Counted from the stretch's first letter, positions 1 to 7,679 are shown. The stretch: 20,840 bases of DNA from an uncultured Lachnospiraceae bacterium (GCA_958426095.1 CATZYB010000018.1:1-20840); one strand, 5' to 3'. The notes: generated by a model from the letters alone, not told the origin. Numbers and translations are program-made.

Positions 1-1272
1 GTGAATGGCTGCAGTTGAGGTGCATAATGAAGCGCTGATGATTCCGGCAGCGATTCCTACCCGCCAGCCATATCTTCCGGCGATTGGCGCCAATCCGGTG
101 GCGAAGGCTACACCGTTTATATAACCCTGAGTCGTCAAAGTCCATGGAACAGCCTCTCCTTCTATGGTACATAGAAGGGTGACGCCTATGGAAAGAAGGA
201 CGTAACCGACAAATATAGACCAGGTATTTTTCGGATGTTGGCCGATGGCCGAAAAGGTCATGGCTGCAAAAATGGCGCCCACTGTTGGGCCTGTAAAGGC
301 CATGCCTTCAGTCAGAAGCATAATGAGATTCATATAGGCAAGTACCATAAAACCATAACATCCAAAATTGATCAAGCATAACGGCATACCGTATTTCTCG
401 GCAAAATTCGACCAATGGCCCGTTTCTTTTACGAGGTTTCCATAACCTTTAAAGCTTTTTTCGTTCAGTACATAACCAATGATCAGCGAGACGCCAAATA
501 GGATCATAAAAAACAAATTGGCGAAAAACCAATTGGACTCACCGAGCCCGTCATAGAAGGGATTATTTGGATCTATAAGACCTGAAGATTCACGGCCAAT
601 GGTTTTATATAGGAGAGCATATAAAAACCCTCCTACGAGGCCAAATGCCAGTCCGCCGTTGTATAGGTTGTATCCTTTGTGCATCCACAAAGCCCCTTCC
701 AGCATCCCGGGAAGCGCAATACCGGCGGCCAGCCCGACGAGAATGGTCAACAGAACTCCTGCTAATGTTATGCGGACATCGCCCTGAACATAAGAATCAC
801 CCAAGGTGTACCGAAAAAGCATCTCACTGACCAGAGGCCCGAAAGACATTGAAAACATGGCAATATGCAGGTGTTCTCTAAAATCTTTTTTTCTGTAGTG
901 ATAGTAAACGATCACACCGATATAACAGGGCCATATATTCAGGAAATTCATTCCGTAGAAGCAATGAGCGACCAGAAGCATATAAGCGGCCAAAAAGGAT
1001 GGCGTTGTCCGTGCGCGGCATAAAACGGTGATCAGCAGGCAGGTCAGGCTGCATATTGCGGCATTAAAAAAGGTGCCGGCCACGCCGCCAATCCCAAAAT
1101 AGTCTGTGATCAGAGGACAGGGGGAAATGAGGATTTCCTTCCATCCGCTTATAAGGCCGCCAAATCCGCCGCTGAAAGGAGCCGCCGCGACTGCGGCCGC
1201 CAATAGAGCAAGCCCTATTCCAAAGCAAAATCTTTTGATTAAAATGTCATTTGTGTTTGTAACTCTCTTCAC
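1..1272 (-). CDS. DUF1576 family multi-pass membrane protein (C-terminus outside window)
   Basis: I read 424 codons without a stop from a GTG at 1272-1270 to the window edge, so the C-terminus is missing. The GTG is chosen because GAAGGG lies just upstream (about 1279-1284) and the protein opens with a short basic stretch (KRVTNTND) before the first hydrophobic segment. The product is almost wholly hydrophobic, with repeated Gly/Ala-rich membrane helices and short polar loops such as YYHYRKKDFREH. The order of segments and the NPFYDGLGESNWFFANLFF region fit the DUF1576 family of clostridial integral membrane proteins, whose function is unknown. It is divergent from the VanZ-like gene across a 90-bp gap. 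Family recognition is from memory of its sequence character; no substrate can be given. Confidence 0.75.
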   Translation of the reverse strand, partial: MKRVTNTNDILIKRFCFGIGLALLAAAVAAAPFSGGFGGLISGWKEILISPCPLITDYFGIGGVAGTFFNAAICSLTCLLITVLCRARTTPSFLAAYMLLVAHCFYGMNFLNIWPCYIGVIVYYHYRKKDFREHLHIAMFSMSFGPLVSEMLFRYTLGDSYVQGDVRITLAGVLLTILVGLAAGIALPGMLEGALWMHKGYNLYNGGLAFGLVGGFLYALLYKTIGRESSGLIDPNNPFYDGLGESNWFFANLFFMILFGVSLIIGYVLNEKSFKGYGNLVKETGHWSNFAEKYGMPLCLINFGCYGFMVLAYMNLIMLLTEGMAFTGPTVGAIFAAMTFSAIGQHPKNTWSIFVGYVLLSIGVTLLCTIEGEAVPWTLTTQGYINGVAFATGLAPIAGRYGWRVGIAAGIISASLCTSTAAIH

Positions 1273-1289
1273 GTATTTCCCTTCTTTTG

Positions 1290-1318
1290 TTGATTTTTTG
1301 TTTTTATGAGCGTATGAT
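1290..1318 (+). promoter_or_regulatory. Predicted sigma-A promoter of the VanZ-like gene
   Basis: TTGATT at 1290-1295 and TATGAT at 1313-1318 are separated by exactly 17 bp, close to the sigma-A consensus. The predicted start of transcription lies about 35 bp before the VanZ-like start codon. No convincing promoter was found for the divergent DUF1576 gene in the same gap. Confidence 0.55.
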
Positions 1319-1362
1319 AAGAAGAAAACATTTTATATACTTACTTAAAGGATTGATGATTT

Positions 1363-1911
1363 ATGTTAAAACGTATTTTCTTTTTTATATTGAAACCCTT
1401 CTCTTTTGTGCCTATGCTGGCTATGATGGCGCTTATTTTTTCTTTTTCCGGCCAATCCGGCGTTGATTCGGGCCAGCTCAGTCACAGGGTGAGCTGTAAA
1501 ATTGTAGAAGTCGGCGGCCGGATTCTGGATAAGCCGTTAGAGGATTGGCAGGTCGAGGCCTATGCGGATAAAATTGAACATTATGTGCGAAAAGCAGCTC
1601 ATATGACAGAATATTTTATTTTGGCGATTACTGTTGCGCTGCCCTTTTATGTATATGGCCTTCGAGGGTTTCCGCTTCTGTTGGTGGCCGGTGTCATTTG
1701 CGTAGGCTTTGCCTGCACGGATGAGTACCATCAATCCTTTGTCGGAGGCAGAAGTCCGGCGGTTCGGGATGTGTGTATTGACAGCGTCGGCGCTTTCTTC
1801 GGCATAATGGTTGTGCGGATTGTCTGCTGGACGGTACTTGCACCTTCCAGGGCCGCCGAGCGTCGGCGCAGGCGGGCCAGACAGCGGCGTTATAAGGCCA
1901 TAGGCCGCTAA
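1363..1911 (+). CDS. VanZ-like family membrane protein
   Basis: This 182-residue protein has four hydrophobic stretches (about residues 12-28, 80-100, 103-118 and 140-158) and the conserved polar signature of the VanZ-like family: R76-K-x2-H80-x2-E83-Y84, then D120-E-x-H123-Q-x-F-V-x-G-R130, and D136 and D140. VanZ itself gives low-level teicoplanin resistance in enterococci by an unclear mechanism; most chromosomal homologues are uncharacterised. The C-terminus is very basic (Arg-rich from about residue 163), probably a cytoplasmic tail. AAAGGA lies 10 bp before the ATG. The stop codon overlaps that of the convergent LysR gene. Confident as to family; a resistance role is not supported by context. 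Confidence 0.85.
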   Translation: MLKRIFFFILKPFSFVPMLAMMALIFSFSGQSGVDSGQLSHRVSCKIVEVGGRILDKPLEDWQVEAYADKIEHYVRKAAHMTEYFILAITVALPFYVYGLRGFPLLLVAGVICVGFACTDEYHQSFVGGRSPAVRDVCIDSVGAFFGIMVVRIVCWTVLAPSRAAERRRRRARQRRYKAIGR

Positions 1912-2831
1912 AAGACAGGCCGAATAAACGGTGTGCGCAGTGAACGGTGGCACAGAGCGTATTCACGCAGCGCATTGGCTGCCGGGGACATGTATACTTT
2001 ATCCTTCCATACCATATAGATCGGGTGGAAGAAATTCAGATCCGATACTTTTAAAAGTTTTATATTTGTTGTATACAGGCTTGAGTTTTCAATGACAAAA
2101 CCGAGGCCAAGGCCCTTTGATATCATATGAGTGATCGTATAAGGGTCATTGACTAAGAAGACGGTTTTTAAATGAAAATCCGGGCCTGCTGTTTTTTGAA
2201 TGGCATTATTGATGGTCGAAGCAATTCCGGTGGCGTGGTTATAGCTGATAAAATTTTCATTCCGGATATCATCAAAGCATACTTCTTTGCGGCCCGCCAG
2301 AGGGTGATCGGCTGGAACAGCCAGAAATATTTCTTCAGCGTACAGCAGATCGCGATTGATGAAGGGATAATCCTCCGCCTGATTAAATTCACTGCAAAAT
2401 CCCAGGTCCAATTGATTTGAATTAAGTTCAGATAAAATTTGCCGTGTTGTTTTTTGGGATAATTCAATATGAATCTGAGGATATTCTTTGTGAAAACGGC
2501 CAAGAAGTTCCGGAAGATAATTGGTACCTACGGAAAAAATGCTGCTTACATAAACATCACCGGTGCATACGTTAGCCGCTCGCTGAATAAAATGGATGCC
2601 TTCTTCAATCTCTTCGGTGGCATTCACAACATAGTTGTAAAACATTTTTCCGTAACGGTTTAATTGAATGTTTCGGCCTGATTTTTCAAAGAGCACAACG
2701 CCAAGCTCTTCTTCCAGATTGGCGATGGCCTTGCTCAGAGCCGAAGTTGAAATGAAAAGCTCTTCGGAAGCGCGAGTCAGATGTTCACATTCGGCGACCT
2801 TTTTAAAATAGATCAGGTGTTGCCAGTTCAT
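1908..2831 (-). CDS. LysR-family transcriptional regulator
   Basis: A 307-residue LysR-type regulator of normal length. Residues 1-60 are the winged helix-turn-helix (FKKVAECEHLTRASEELFISTSALSKAIANLEEELG), followed by the linker helix and a periplasmic-binding-protein-like effector domain from about residue 90. The start is well marked by AGGAGT 7 bp upstream of ATG. The gene lies divergently from the DUF1847 gene (3029), so by the usual LysR arrangement it may control that gene and itself. It ends in a 4-bp overlap with the convergent VanZ-like gene and I see no hairpin terminator between them. The effector is unknown. Confidence 0.92.
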   Translation of the reverse strand: MNWQHLIYFKKVAECEHLTRASEELFISTSALSKAIANLEEELGVVLFEKSGRNIQLNRYGKMFYNYVVNATEEIEEGIHFIQRAANVCTGDVYVSSIFSVGTNYLPELLGRFHKEYPQIHIELSQKTTRQILSELNSNQLDLGFCSEFNQAEDYPFINRDLLYAEEIFLAVPADHPLAGRKEVCFDDIRNENFISYNHATGIASTINNAIQKTAGPDFHLKTVFLVNDPYTITHMISKGLGLGFVIENSSLYTTNIKLLKVSDLNFFHPIYMVWKDKVYMSPAANALREYALCHRSLRTPFIRPVF

Positions 2832-2854
2832 AAGAACACTCCTTTGGTTGAAAA

Positions 2855-2880
2855 TTATCGGTCAATCTGTGTGCCGATAA
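2855..2880 (-). promoter_or_regulatory. Inverted repeat in the leader of the LysR gene, possible operator
   Basis: TTATCGG (2855-2861) and CCGATAA (2874-2880) form a perfect 7-bp dyad with a 12-bp centre. On the minus strand it lies downstream of a TATAAT-like -10 (plus 2899-2904, ATTATA) and upstream of the ribosome binding site. It could be a regulator binding site acting as a roadblock or a leader hairpin. No good -35 pairs with that -10, so the promoter is uncertain. Confidence 0.4.
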
Positions 2881-2928
2881 AAGATTTTTACATGTTTCAT
2901 TATATCACGCGAAGGCGGATAATAGTTG

Positions 2929-2960
2929 AATTTTAGGAAATAATTTTTGTAATTTTAGGA
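2929..2960 (+). repeat. 10-bp direct repeat with 22-bp period upstream of the DUF1847 promoter
   Basis: AATTTTAGGA occurs at 2929-2938 and again at 2951-2960. The 22-bp period is about two helical turns, placing both copies on one face of the DNA immediately upstream of the predicted -35 at 2963. This is the geometry of a tandem activator site; the divergent LysR protein is the obvious candidate, although LysR boxes are usually dyads (T-N11-A). Inference from position only. Confidence 0.4.
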
Positions 2961-2962
2961 TA

Positions 2963-2991
2963 TGGACGCAGGAGATAAAAGATATTACAAT
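2963..2991 (+). promoter_or_regulatory. Predicted promoter of the DUF1847 gene
   Basis: TGGACG (2963-2968) and TACAAT (2986-2991) are spaced by 17 bp. The poor -35 beside a fair -10 is typical of promoters that need an activator, consistent with the direct repeat just upstream. The ribosome binding site GGCGGGGAG lies at 3013-3021. Confidence 0.4.
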
Positions 2992-3028
2992 AAAGTTATG
3001 AAAATTAGAAAAGGCGGGGAGATATCGT

Positions 3029-3658
3029 ATGTGTGATGTAAAATTAAGCTGCAGTGACTGCGGCGTAACGAATTGTAATGTGGGGAATAAAACGTATCCG
3101 GGCTTTTGTCTGACGACCCATCTGGAGGAGACGGTGAAAGCAGAGGCCATGGCGGCTTATAATGAGCCGGATAACCATAATGTGATGGTTCAGGCGGCGG
3201 ATGTGGAGTATGAAGGTTATGGCCGATTGACCCGGGTTGAGGAGACGATTGAATTTGCCAAGCGGATGGGCTTTAAGAAAATCGGTATTGCCACCTGTGT
3301 CGGATTGATCCGGGAAACCCGAATGCTGACAAAGATTTTGCGGCATCATGGCTTTGAGGTGTATGGTATTGCCTGTAAGGTGGGCGCCCAACCTAAAACG
3401 TCGGTGGGGATTCGTGAAGAGTGTTGTGCTGTCGGGGTGAATATGTGTAATCCGATTCTTCAGGCCAAGCTGTTAAATGCGGCAAAAACGGATTTGAATA
3501 TTGTCATGGGGCTTTGCGTCGGGCACGACAGCTTGTTTTATAAATATGCAGAAGGGTTGACAACCACCATGGTAGTTAAAGACCGGGTGACAGGACATAA
3601 TCCGGCGGCGGCTATTTATAATGCGGATTCCTATTATCAGAAGAAGCTGTTCGGCTAA
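3029..3658 (+). CDS. DUF1847 family cysteine-rich protein, probable metal-binding
   Basis: A 209-residue soluble protein with no signal peptide or membrane segment. Its N-terminus carries C2, then a C8-x2-C11-x4-C16 cluster, with further cysteines at TCVG, ACKVG, ECCAVGVNMCNP and LCVGHD. This pattern matches the DUF1847 family, which is usually described as a putative metal-binding (zinc or Fe-S) protein of anaerobes; its reaction is not known. The middle region (RVEETIEFAKRMGFKKIGIATCVGLIRE) looks like a Rossmann-type alpha/beta unit. It starts 7 bp after a GGGGAG ribosome binding site. It is monocistronic: divergent LysR upstream, strong hairpin terminator downstream. Family call is confident, function is not known. 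Confidence 0.85.
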   Translation: MCDVKLSCSDCGVTNCNVGNKTYPGFCLTTHLEETVKAEAMAAYNEPDNHNVMVQAADVEYEGYGRLTRVEETIEFAKRMGFKKIGIATCVGLIRETRMLTKILRHHGFEVYGIACKVGAQPKTSVGIREECCAVGVNMCNPILQAKLLNAAKTDLNIVMGLCVGHDSLFYKYAEGLTTTMVVKDRVTGHNPAAAIYNADSYYQKKLFG

Positions 3659-3716
3659 TTTGGAACTGTGGTGCTGTCCGGAGTATCGGGAACACTGTCT
3701 GTTATAAGCTGAGAAA

Positions 3717-3756
3717 AAAGGCGTCCGTAAAACCATTGGATTTTACGGACGCCTTT
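3717..3756. terminator. Bidirectional rho-independent terminator
   Basis: A perfect 16-bp stem (3717-3732 with 3741-3756) closes an 8-nt loop. The core is GGCGTCCGT/ACGGACGCC flanked by A-runs and T-runs, with AAAAAA at 3714-3719, so it gives a U-tract on both strands. It separates the convergent DUF1847 gene and the GntP-type permease gene and should end both transcripts. Confidence 0.9.
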
Positions 3757-3781
3757 GCGTACTCGATTCGATCAGTTAATC

Positions 3782-5089
3782 CTATAATCCCATCGATGCG
3801 AAGATGATGAAGATAAAGCATGCGATGAATGGAATAACAATCTGTGTAACAAAGATATCGAAGTAAGCTTCTCTGTGTGTCATCTTACAGATACCAAGCA
3901 GCGTAATCTGAGCACCCTGGTGCGGCAAGCTGTCCAGAGTACCGGCTGCGATTGTAGCGATACGATGAACATGTTCAAGACTTGCGCCTAATTCAATATA
4001 TGTATCTGTTAAAGCGTTGAATGCAACACCCATACCACCGGAAGCAGAACCACAAGCGCCGGCACAGATAGCAACTGTAATCATAACGAATACAAGTGCA
4101 GGCATGTTGAGCGTCTTAAGAACTTCTACCAGATCGGCAAATCCCTGTGTATTCTTAACAACACCACCGAAACCAACTACGATAGCTGTATTCAGGATGG
4201 ATACACCGGAGTTAGCAGCGCCTTCGTTGAATACTGCGATCCAGGCGTTGAGACCTTTAACACGGTTCCACATAAGGATTGTAGCTAAAGCAACACCAAG
4301 GAATACTGCTGTTTCAACAGGAAGTCTGAAGCCGTTAAAAGCAACAAGGATAGCTACGATAGGAATAAGAGCAATCCAGAAGTTTGGAAGGTCTTTGTCT
4401 TCATCCACAGCCATCTCTTCAGGAGATAACTGGAATTTCAAAGAAGGATCATCAAATACAAGACCTTTCTTTGTGAAACTGCGGCCTCTCATTTCAAGCC
4501 ATAAGAAAATCAGAACATAAGAAGCAACGGTAGCAATTATGGAAGGAACAAGAGCTGCTGTGGAAGGTGTTCCCAGGCTGTTCATACCGATAACGTTCTG
4601 GATGGATGGTGAACCAGGACCATACATGGACCATGTCCAGCATCCGGCAGAAATTGCAGCCGGAATCAGACGACGTGTCAGATTCGCTTCTTTGAACAGG
4701 TTCAGAGCGATTGGGTAGATTACGAAGAATACTACGAAACCACTAACGCCGCCATAGGTCAGGATACCTGTGATGGTCATAACGATTGGTGCAACAAATT
4801 TACCTTTACATAAACCGGCCAGAGTTCTGGAAATAGACTCTGCAGCGCCTGTATGCTGGTAAACAGCTCCGAACAATGCACCAACAAAGAAGGTTAAAAA
4901 GTAGCTTGTTACGTAATCAGAAGCGGCCGGCATGAAAGCTGTTTTCAAACTTTCAAGAATTGGCAGACCGGAACAAACGATTACGAAGATGGTTACCAAT
5001 GGCGCCAGAATTAATGCGTTAATCTGTTTAAATGCTAATAAACCGAATAAGATTAATGCGGCAACCAATACTAAAATACCTAAATTCAT
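3782..5089 (-). CDS. GntP-family permease, probable short-chain (hydroxy)carboxylate transporter
   Basis: A 435-residue membrane protein with about 12 hydrophobic segments, beginning with a helix at residues 2-20 and ending in one (IPFIACFIFIIFASMGL). Features of the GntP / ion-transporter superfamily include the re-entrant small-residue motifs YGGVSGFVVFF, GPGSPSIQNVIGM and GACGSASGGMGVAF, and the late DSLPHQGAQI segment. GntP proteins import gluconate and related acids with protons; some relatives are annotated as 3-hydroxybutyrate permeases. It lies downstream of the CoA-transferase and crotonase genes in the same orientation, so import of the acid that the transferase activates is likely. 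A terminator hairpin (5149-5178) precedes it, so it may be made at a lower level. The ribosome binding site AAGGGGG is rather distant from ATG. The substrate is inferred. Confidence 0.85.
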   Translation of the reverse strand: MNLGILVLVAALILFGLLAFKQINALILAPLVTIFVIVCSGLPILESLKTAFMPAASDYVTSYFLTFFVGALFGAVYQHTGAAESISRTLAGLCKGKFVAPIVMTITGILTYGGVSGFVVFFVIYPIALNLFKEANLTRRLIPAAISAGCWTWSMYGPGSPSIQNVIGMNSLGTPSTAALVPSIIATVASYVLIFLWLEMRGRSFTKKGLVFDDPSLKFQLSPEEMAVDEDKDLPNFWIALIPIVAILVAFNGFRLPVETAVFLGVALATILMWNRVKGLNAWIAVFNEGAANSGVSILNTAIVVGFGGVVKNTQGFADLVEVLKTLNMPALVFVMITVAICAGACGSASGGMGVAFNALTDTYIELGASLEHVHRIATIAAGTLDSLPHQGAQITLLGICKMTHREAYFDIFVTQIVIPFIACFIFIIFASMGL

Positions 5090-5148
5090 AACAAATTGGC
5101 CCCCTTAAAGGTTATATTATCTTATTTTATTCTGTTTTTTTACCAAAA

Positions 5149-5178
5149 AAAAGGGATGGATAACAACCCATCCCTTTT
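5149..5178 (-). terminator. Intra-cluster terminator between CoA-transferase and permease genes
   Basis: AAAAGGGATGG (5149-5159) pairs perfectly with CCATCCCTTTT (5168-5178) across an 8-nt loop. Read on the minus strand, the stem is followed by eight T residues, a classical intrinsic terminator placed just after the CoA-transferase stop codon. It should end most crotonase/CoA-transferase transcripts before the permease gene. No strong promoter was found between it and the permease start, only a weak TTGGTA-19-GATAAT. Confidence 0.85.
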
Positions 5179-5202
5179 GATGGCACTTATATGTGTGTTT
5201 GA

Positions 5203-6756
5203 TTATTCAGCAAGACCCATTAATTCGTCTGTGAAAAGACGAGCGTCCATTAATTTTGGTTCGCCATCCATCTTTGGTGCGAAATCCATAAGATCAAGAA
5301 CCTGAGTCTGTAAATCAATACCAGGTGCGATTTCTGTTAAGTAAACGCCGTCTGGACGAAGTTCAAATACAGCTCTTTCGGTAATGTATACTACTGGCTG
5401 ACCAATTTTGGCAGCATATGTACCGGAGAATGTGATCTGCTCAACTTCTTTAACGAATTTTTTGGCTTTACCTTCCTGAGTGATTTCCAGTTTTCCATCA
5501 CCTGTAGCGATCTTCAGACCGCCAGTTGTGAATGTACCAAGATAGTAAACTTTCTTGGCGTTCTGGGAAATGTTGATAAATCCGCCGCAACCAGCGATAC
5601 GTCCGCCGAACTTACTTACGTTTAAGTTACCCTTTTCATCAACCTGTGCAAGACCGAGGAAAGCCTGGTCAATACCGCCGCCATCATAGAAGTCGAACTG
5701 GTATGGCTGATCAAGGATACAATCAACGTTTACGGAACCTGCAAAACGGGAACCGCCCTGTGGAACACCACCGACAGGACCAGCTTCTACAGTTAATGTC
5801 ATCCAGTCACCGATGCCTTCTTCGTTTGCAACAGCAGATACGAATTCAGGAACACCGATACCAAGGTTGACAACAGCACCTTTCTGCAATTCCATAGCTG
5901 CACGACGTGCAATGATCTTCTTGGCATCCAGCTTTGGAGCTTCAAGAGAACCAAGAGGAACACGGAAATCACCTGTCATAGAACCGTCATATTCCTGTTT
6001 GTAAATCTGAGCGTTGTCATCGCCTTCGGCGATAATAACTGCATCTACATAGATACCAGGAATTTTAACAAGTCTAGGGTCAAGGCTGCCATTAGCGACA
6101 ACTTTTTCTACCTGAACAAATACTTTTCCGCCGTTGTTCTTTGCACACTGTGCAAGAGAAGTAGCGTCCAGAGTACAAGCTTCTTTTTCAAGAGTAATGT
6201 TACCGGATTCGTCAGCGTATGTACCGCGAACAAATACAACGTCTAATGGCTGAGATTTGAAGAGAAGTCTTTCTTCGCCTTCAATTTCAACAAGTTTAAC
6301 AATATCTTCTGTGGTGTTGGCATTAACCTTAGCGCCTTCGATTCGAGGGTCAACATAAGTATTCAAACCAACATGGGTTAATGTACCTAAACGCTTACCT
6401 GCAGCATCACGAACCATCTGAGCCATAGTACCCTGTGGCAGGTTATATGCTTCGATTTTGCCTTCGATAGCCATAGTACGAAGTGTTGGAGCAAGATTGT
6501 AGTGACCAGCAATCAGGCGTTTAACCATGCCTTCATGAGCGAAGTGGTCAGAACCCGTACCAGCACCGGCACCCTGTCCGGCCACGGTAAAGATTGTTAA
6601 ATCCTTTGGATGGCCAGTTTCAAGGAATCTCTGTTCCAGTGCTCTGTTTAATGTTTCAGAAAGACCAGCCTGAACAAAACCTTCTGTATTGATGACTGCT
6701 CCGTCTGGGACCTGAGCAGCAGCTTCAGCTGCTGTGATAATTTTTACTTTCGCCAT
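5203..6756 (-). CDS. pct: Family I acyl-CoA:carboxylate CoA-transferase (propionate CoA-transferase type)
   Basis: A 517-residue single-chain enzyme with fused alpha and beta halves, the usual length for Pct/YdiF-type CoA-transferases. The catalytic glutamate is E324 in TVEAGPVGGVP, the same number and context as I recall for Clostridium (Anaerotignum) propionicum Pct. The flanking QFDFYDGGGIDQAFLGLAQ, KFGGRIAGCGGFINI and SEIAPGIDLQTQ-like (here TEIAPGIDLQTQ) blocks also match that enzyme type. Such enzymes move CoA between acetate, propionate, butyrate, lactate or hydroxybutyrate. AGGAGG lies upstream of ATG. It is 59 bp after the crotonase stop and is the second gene of the cluster, so activation of a 3-hydroxy or 2-enoic acid for the crotonase is a good guess. 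Arg codons are mostly CGT/AGA, unlike the CGG-rich neighbours, suggesting strong expression. The symbol is by similarity; the preferred substrate is unknown. Confidence 0.9.
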   Translation of the reverse strand: MAKVKIITAAEAAAQVPDGAVINTEGFVQAGLSETLNRALEQRFLETGHPKDLTIFTVAGQGAGAGTGSDHFAHEGMVKRLIAGHYNLAPTLRTMAIEGKIEAYNLPQGTMAQMVRDAAGKRLGTLTHVGLNTYVDPRIEGAKVNANTTEDIVKLVEIEGEERLLFKSQPLDVVFVRGTYADESGNITLEKEACTLDATSLAQCAKNNGGKVFVQVEKVVANGSLDPRLVKIPGIYVDAVIIAEGDDNAQIYKQEYDGSMTGDFRVPLGSLEAPKLDAKKIIARRAAMELQKGAVVNLGIGVPEFVSAVANEEGIGDWMTLTVEAGPVGGVPQGGSRFAGSVNVDCILDQPYQFDFYDGGGIDQAFLGLAQVDEKGNLNVSKFGGRIAGCGGFINISQNAKKVYYLGTFTTGGLKIATGDGKLEITQEGKAKKFVKEVEQITFSGTYAAKIGQPVVYITERAVFELRPDGVYLTEIAPGIDLQTQVLDLMDFAPKMDGEPKLMDARLFTDELMGLAE

Positions 6757-6815
6757 TGTAAAAAAGCCTCCTAATGTATGTATTAATTAACGTTCTCTGA
6801 TAGATATAAATCAAA

Positions 6816-7592
6816 TTAGAAATCTGTTAATGTTCTACCACGTTTTTCAAGGAATGCTGTCATACCTTCTTTTTTGTCGCCTGTAGCGAAAGTAAGACCA
6901 AATAAGTTAGCTTCAAGAGATAAGCCGTTGTTAAGATCCATGTCAAGACCCATGTTGATCGCCTGTTTAGCGATAGAAACAGCGTAGCTGCCCTTGTCGA
7001 TGATCTTAGCTGCGATCTTCTTACAGAAGTCGATAAGTTCTTCCTGAGATACAACATGGTTAACAAGACCGATTTCATATGCTCTCTGAGCGCTGATCAT
7101 ATCGCATGTGAAGATCATTTCTTTAGCGATACCTTTGTTTACTAAACGAGGAAGTCTCTGTGTTCCGCCGAAACCTGGGATAATACCAAGACCTGTTTCT
7201 GGCTGAGCAAATTTAGCGTTATCAGATGCAACACGGAAGTCGCAGGACATGGAGATTTCGCATCCACCACCTAAAGCAAATCCGTTAACAGCTGCGATTG
7301 TAACCTGACGCATGTTTTCAAGTCTTCCGAAAGCTTCTTTAGCTTTAAGACCAAAAGCACGGCCTTCAACTGGGTTCTGGTTAACCATTTCGGAGATATC
7401 AGCGCCAGCTACGAAGGATTTCTGTCCAGCACCTGTTAAGATAACAACTTTGATGTCGTCTCTTGCTTCGATTTCTTTCAGGCATTCGTTAAGTTCTACG
7501 ATAGTTTCTGTGTTCAGAGCGTTTAATGCCTTTGGACGATTGATAGTTACCACTGCGATCTCGTTTTCGACTTCCATTAATAAATTGTTCAT
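6816..7592 (-). CDS. crt: Enoyl-CoA hydratase / 3-hydroxybutyryl-CoA dehydratase (crotonase)
   Basis: A 258-residue crotonase, standard length for short-chain enzymes. The start is the ATG at 7592 because AGGAGGC lies 8 bp upstream; the longer open frame to 7661 would translate the ribosome binding site and leader. Both catalytic glutamates are present 20 residues apart, E112 (GGGCEI) and E132 (PETGLGI), as in rat crotonase, and the oxyanion-hole segments are AGADI (62-66) and GFALGG (104-109). It interconverts 3-hydroxyacyl-CoA and trans-2-enoyl-CoA, most likely (S)-3-hydroxybutyryl-CoA and crotonyl-CoA. It is not embedded in a bcd-etfBA-hbd butyrate operon here but heads a CoA-transferase/permease cluster, arguing for use of an imported acid. 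Other crotonase-fold reactions cannot be excluded. Confidence 0.9.
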   Translation of the reverse strand: MNNLLMEVENEIAVVTINRPKALNALNTETIVELNECLKEIEARDDIKVVILTGAGQKSFVAGADISEMVNQNPVEGRAFGLKAKEAFGRLENMRQVTIAAVNGFALGGGCEISMSCDFRVASDNAKFAQPETGLGIIPGFGGTQRLPRLVNKGIAKEMIFTCDMISAQRAYEIGLVNHVVSQEELIDFCKKIAAKIIDKGSYAVSIAKQAINMGLDMDLNNGLSLEANLFGLTFATGDKKEGMTAFLEKRGRTLTDF

Positions 7593-7627
7593 AATGTCGC
7601 CTCCTAAAAATATTTGGTTGATAGTTT

Positions 7628-7662
7628 CATGCAAAGTGCTTGCCATAATAAAACTTTGCATG
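7628..7662 (-). promoter_or_regulatory. Perfect 9-bp dyad in the crotonase mRNA leader
   Basis: CATGCAAAG (7628-7636) and CTTTGCATG (7654-7662) form a perfect inverted repeat around a 17-nt centre. It lies between the predicted transcription start (about 7673) and the ribosome binding site, so it may act as an operator downstream of the promoter or as an RNA hairpin. The same CATGCAAA/TTTGCATG core recurs as a palindrome at 14419-14430. Confidence 0.5.
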
Positions 7663-7679
7663 CTAATTACTATACAAAA

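Noticed and set aside
599..830. Two short plus-strand open frames
   Set aside because: Shadows of the DUF1576 gene on the opposite strand.
1537..1953. 138-codon minus-strand open frame over the VanZ-like gene
   Set aside because: Antisense shadow of a recognised gene, low-complexity Arg/Pro composition, no ribosome binding site.
4017..4520. 167-codon open frame on the plus strand
   Set aside because: It lies fully antisense to the permease gene, has no family features and reflects that gene's codon pattern.
7593..7661. N-terminal extension of the crotonase to an upstream ATG
   Set aside because: It would contain the AGGAGGC ribosome binding site and half of the leader dyad; crotonases begin near the chosen ATG.
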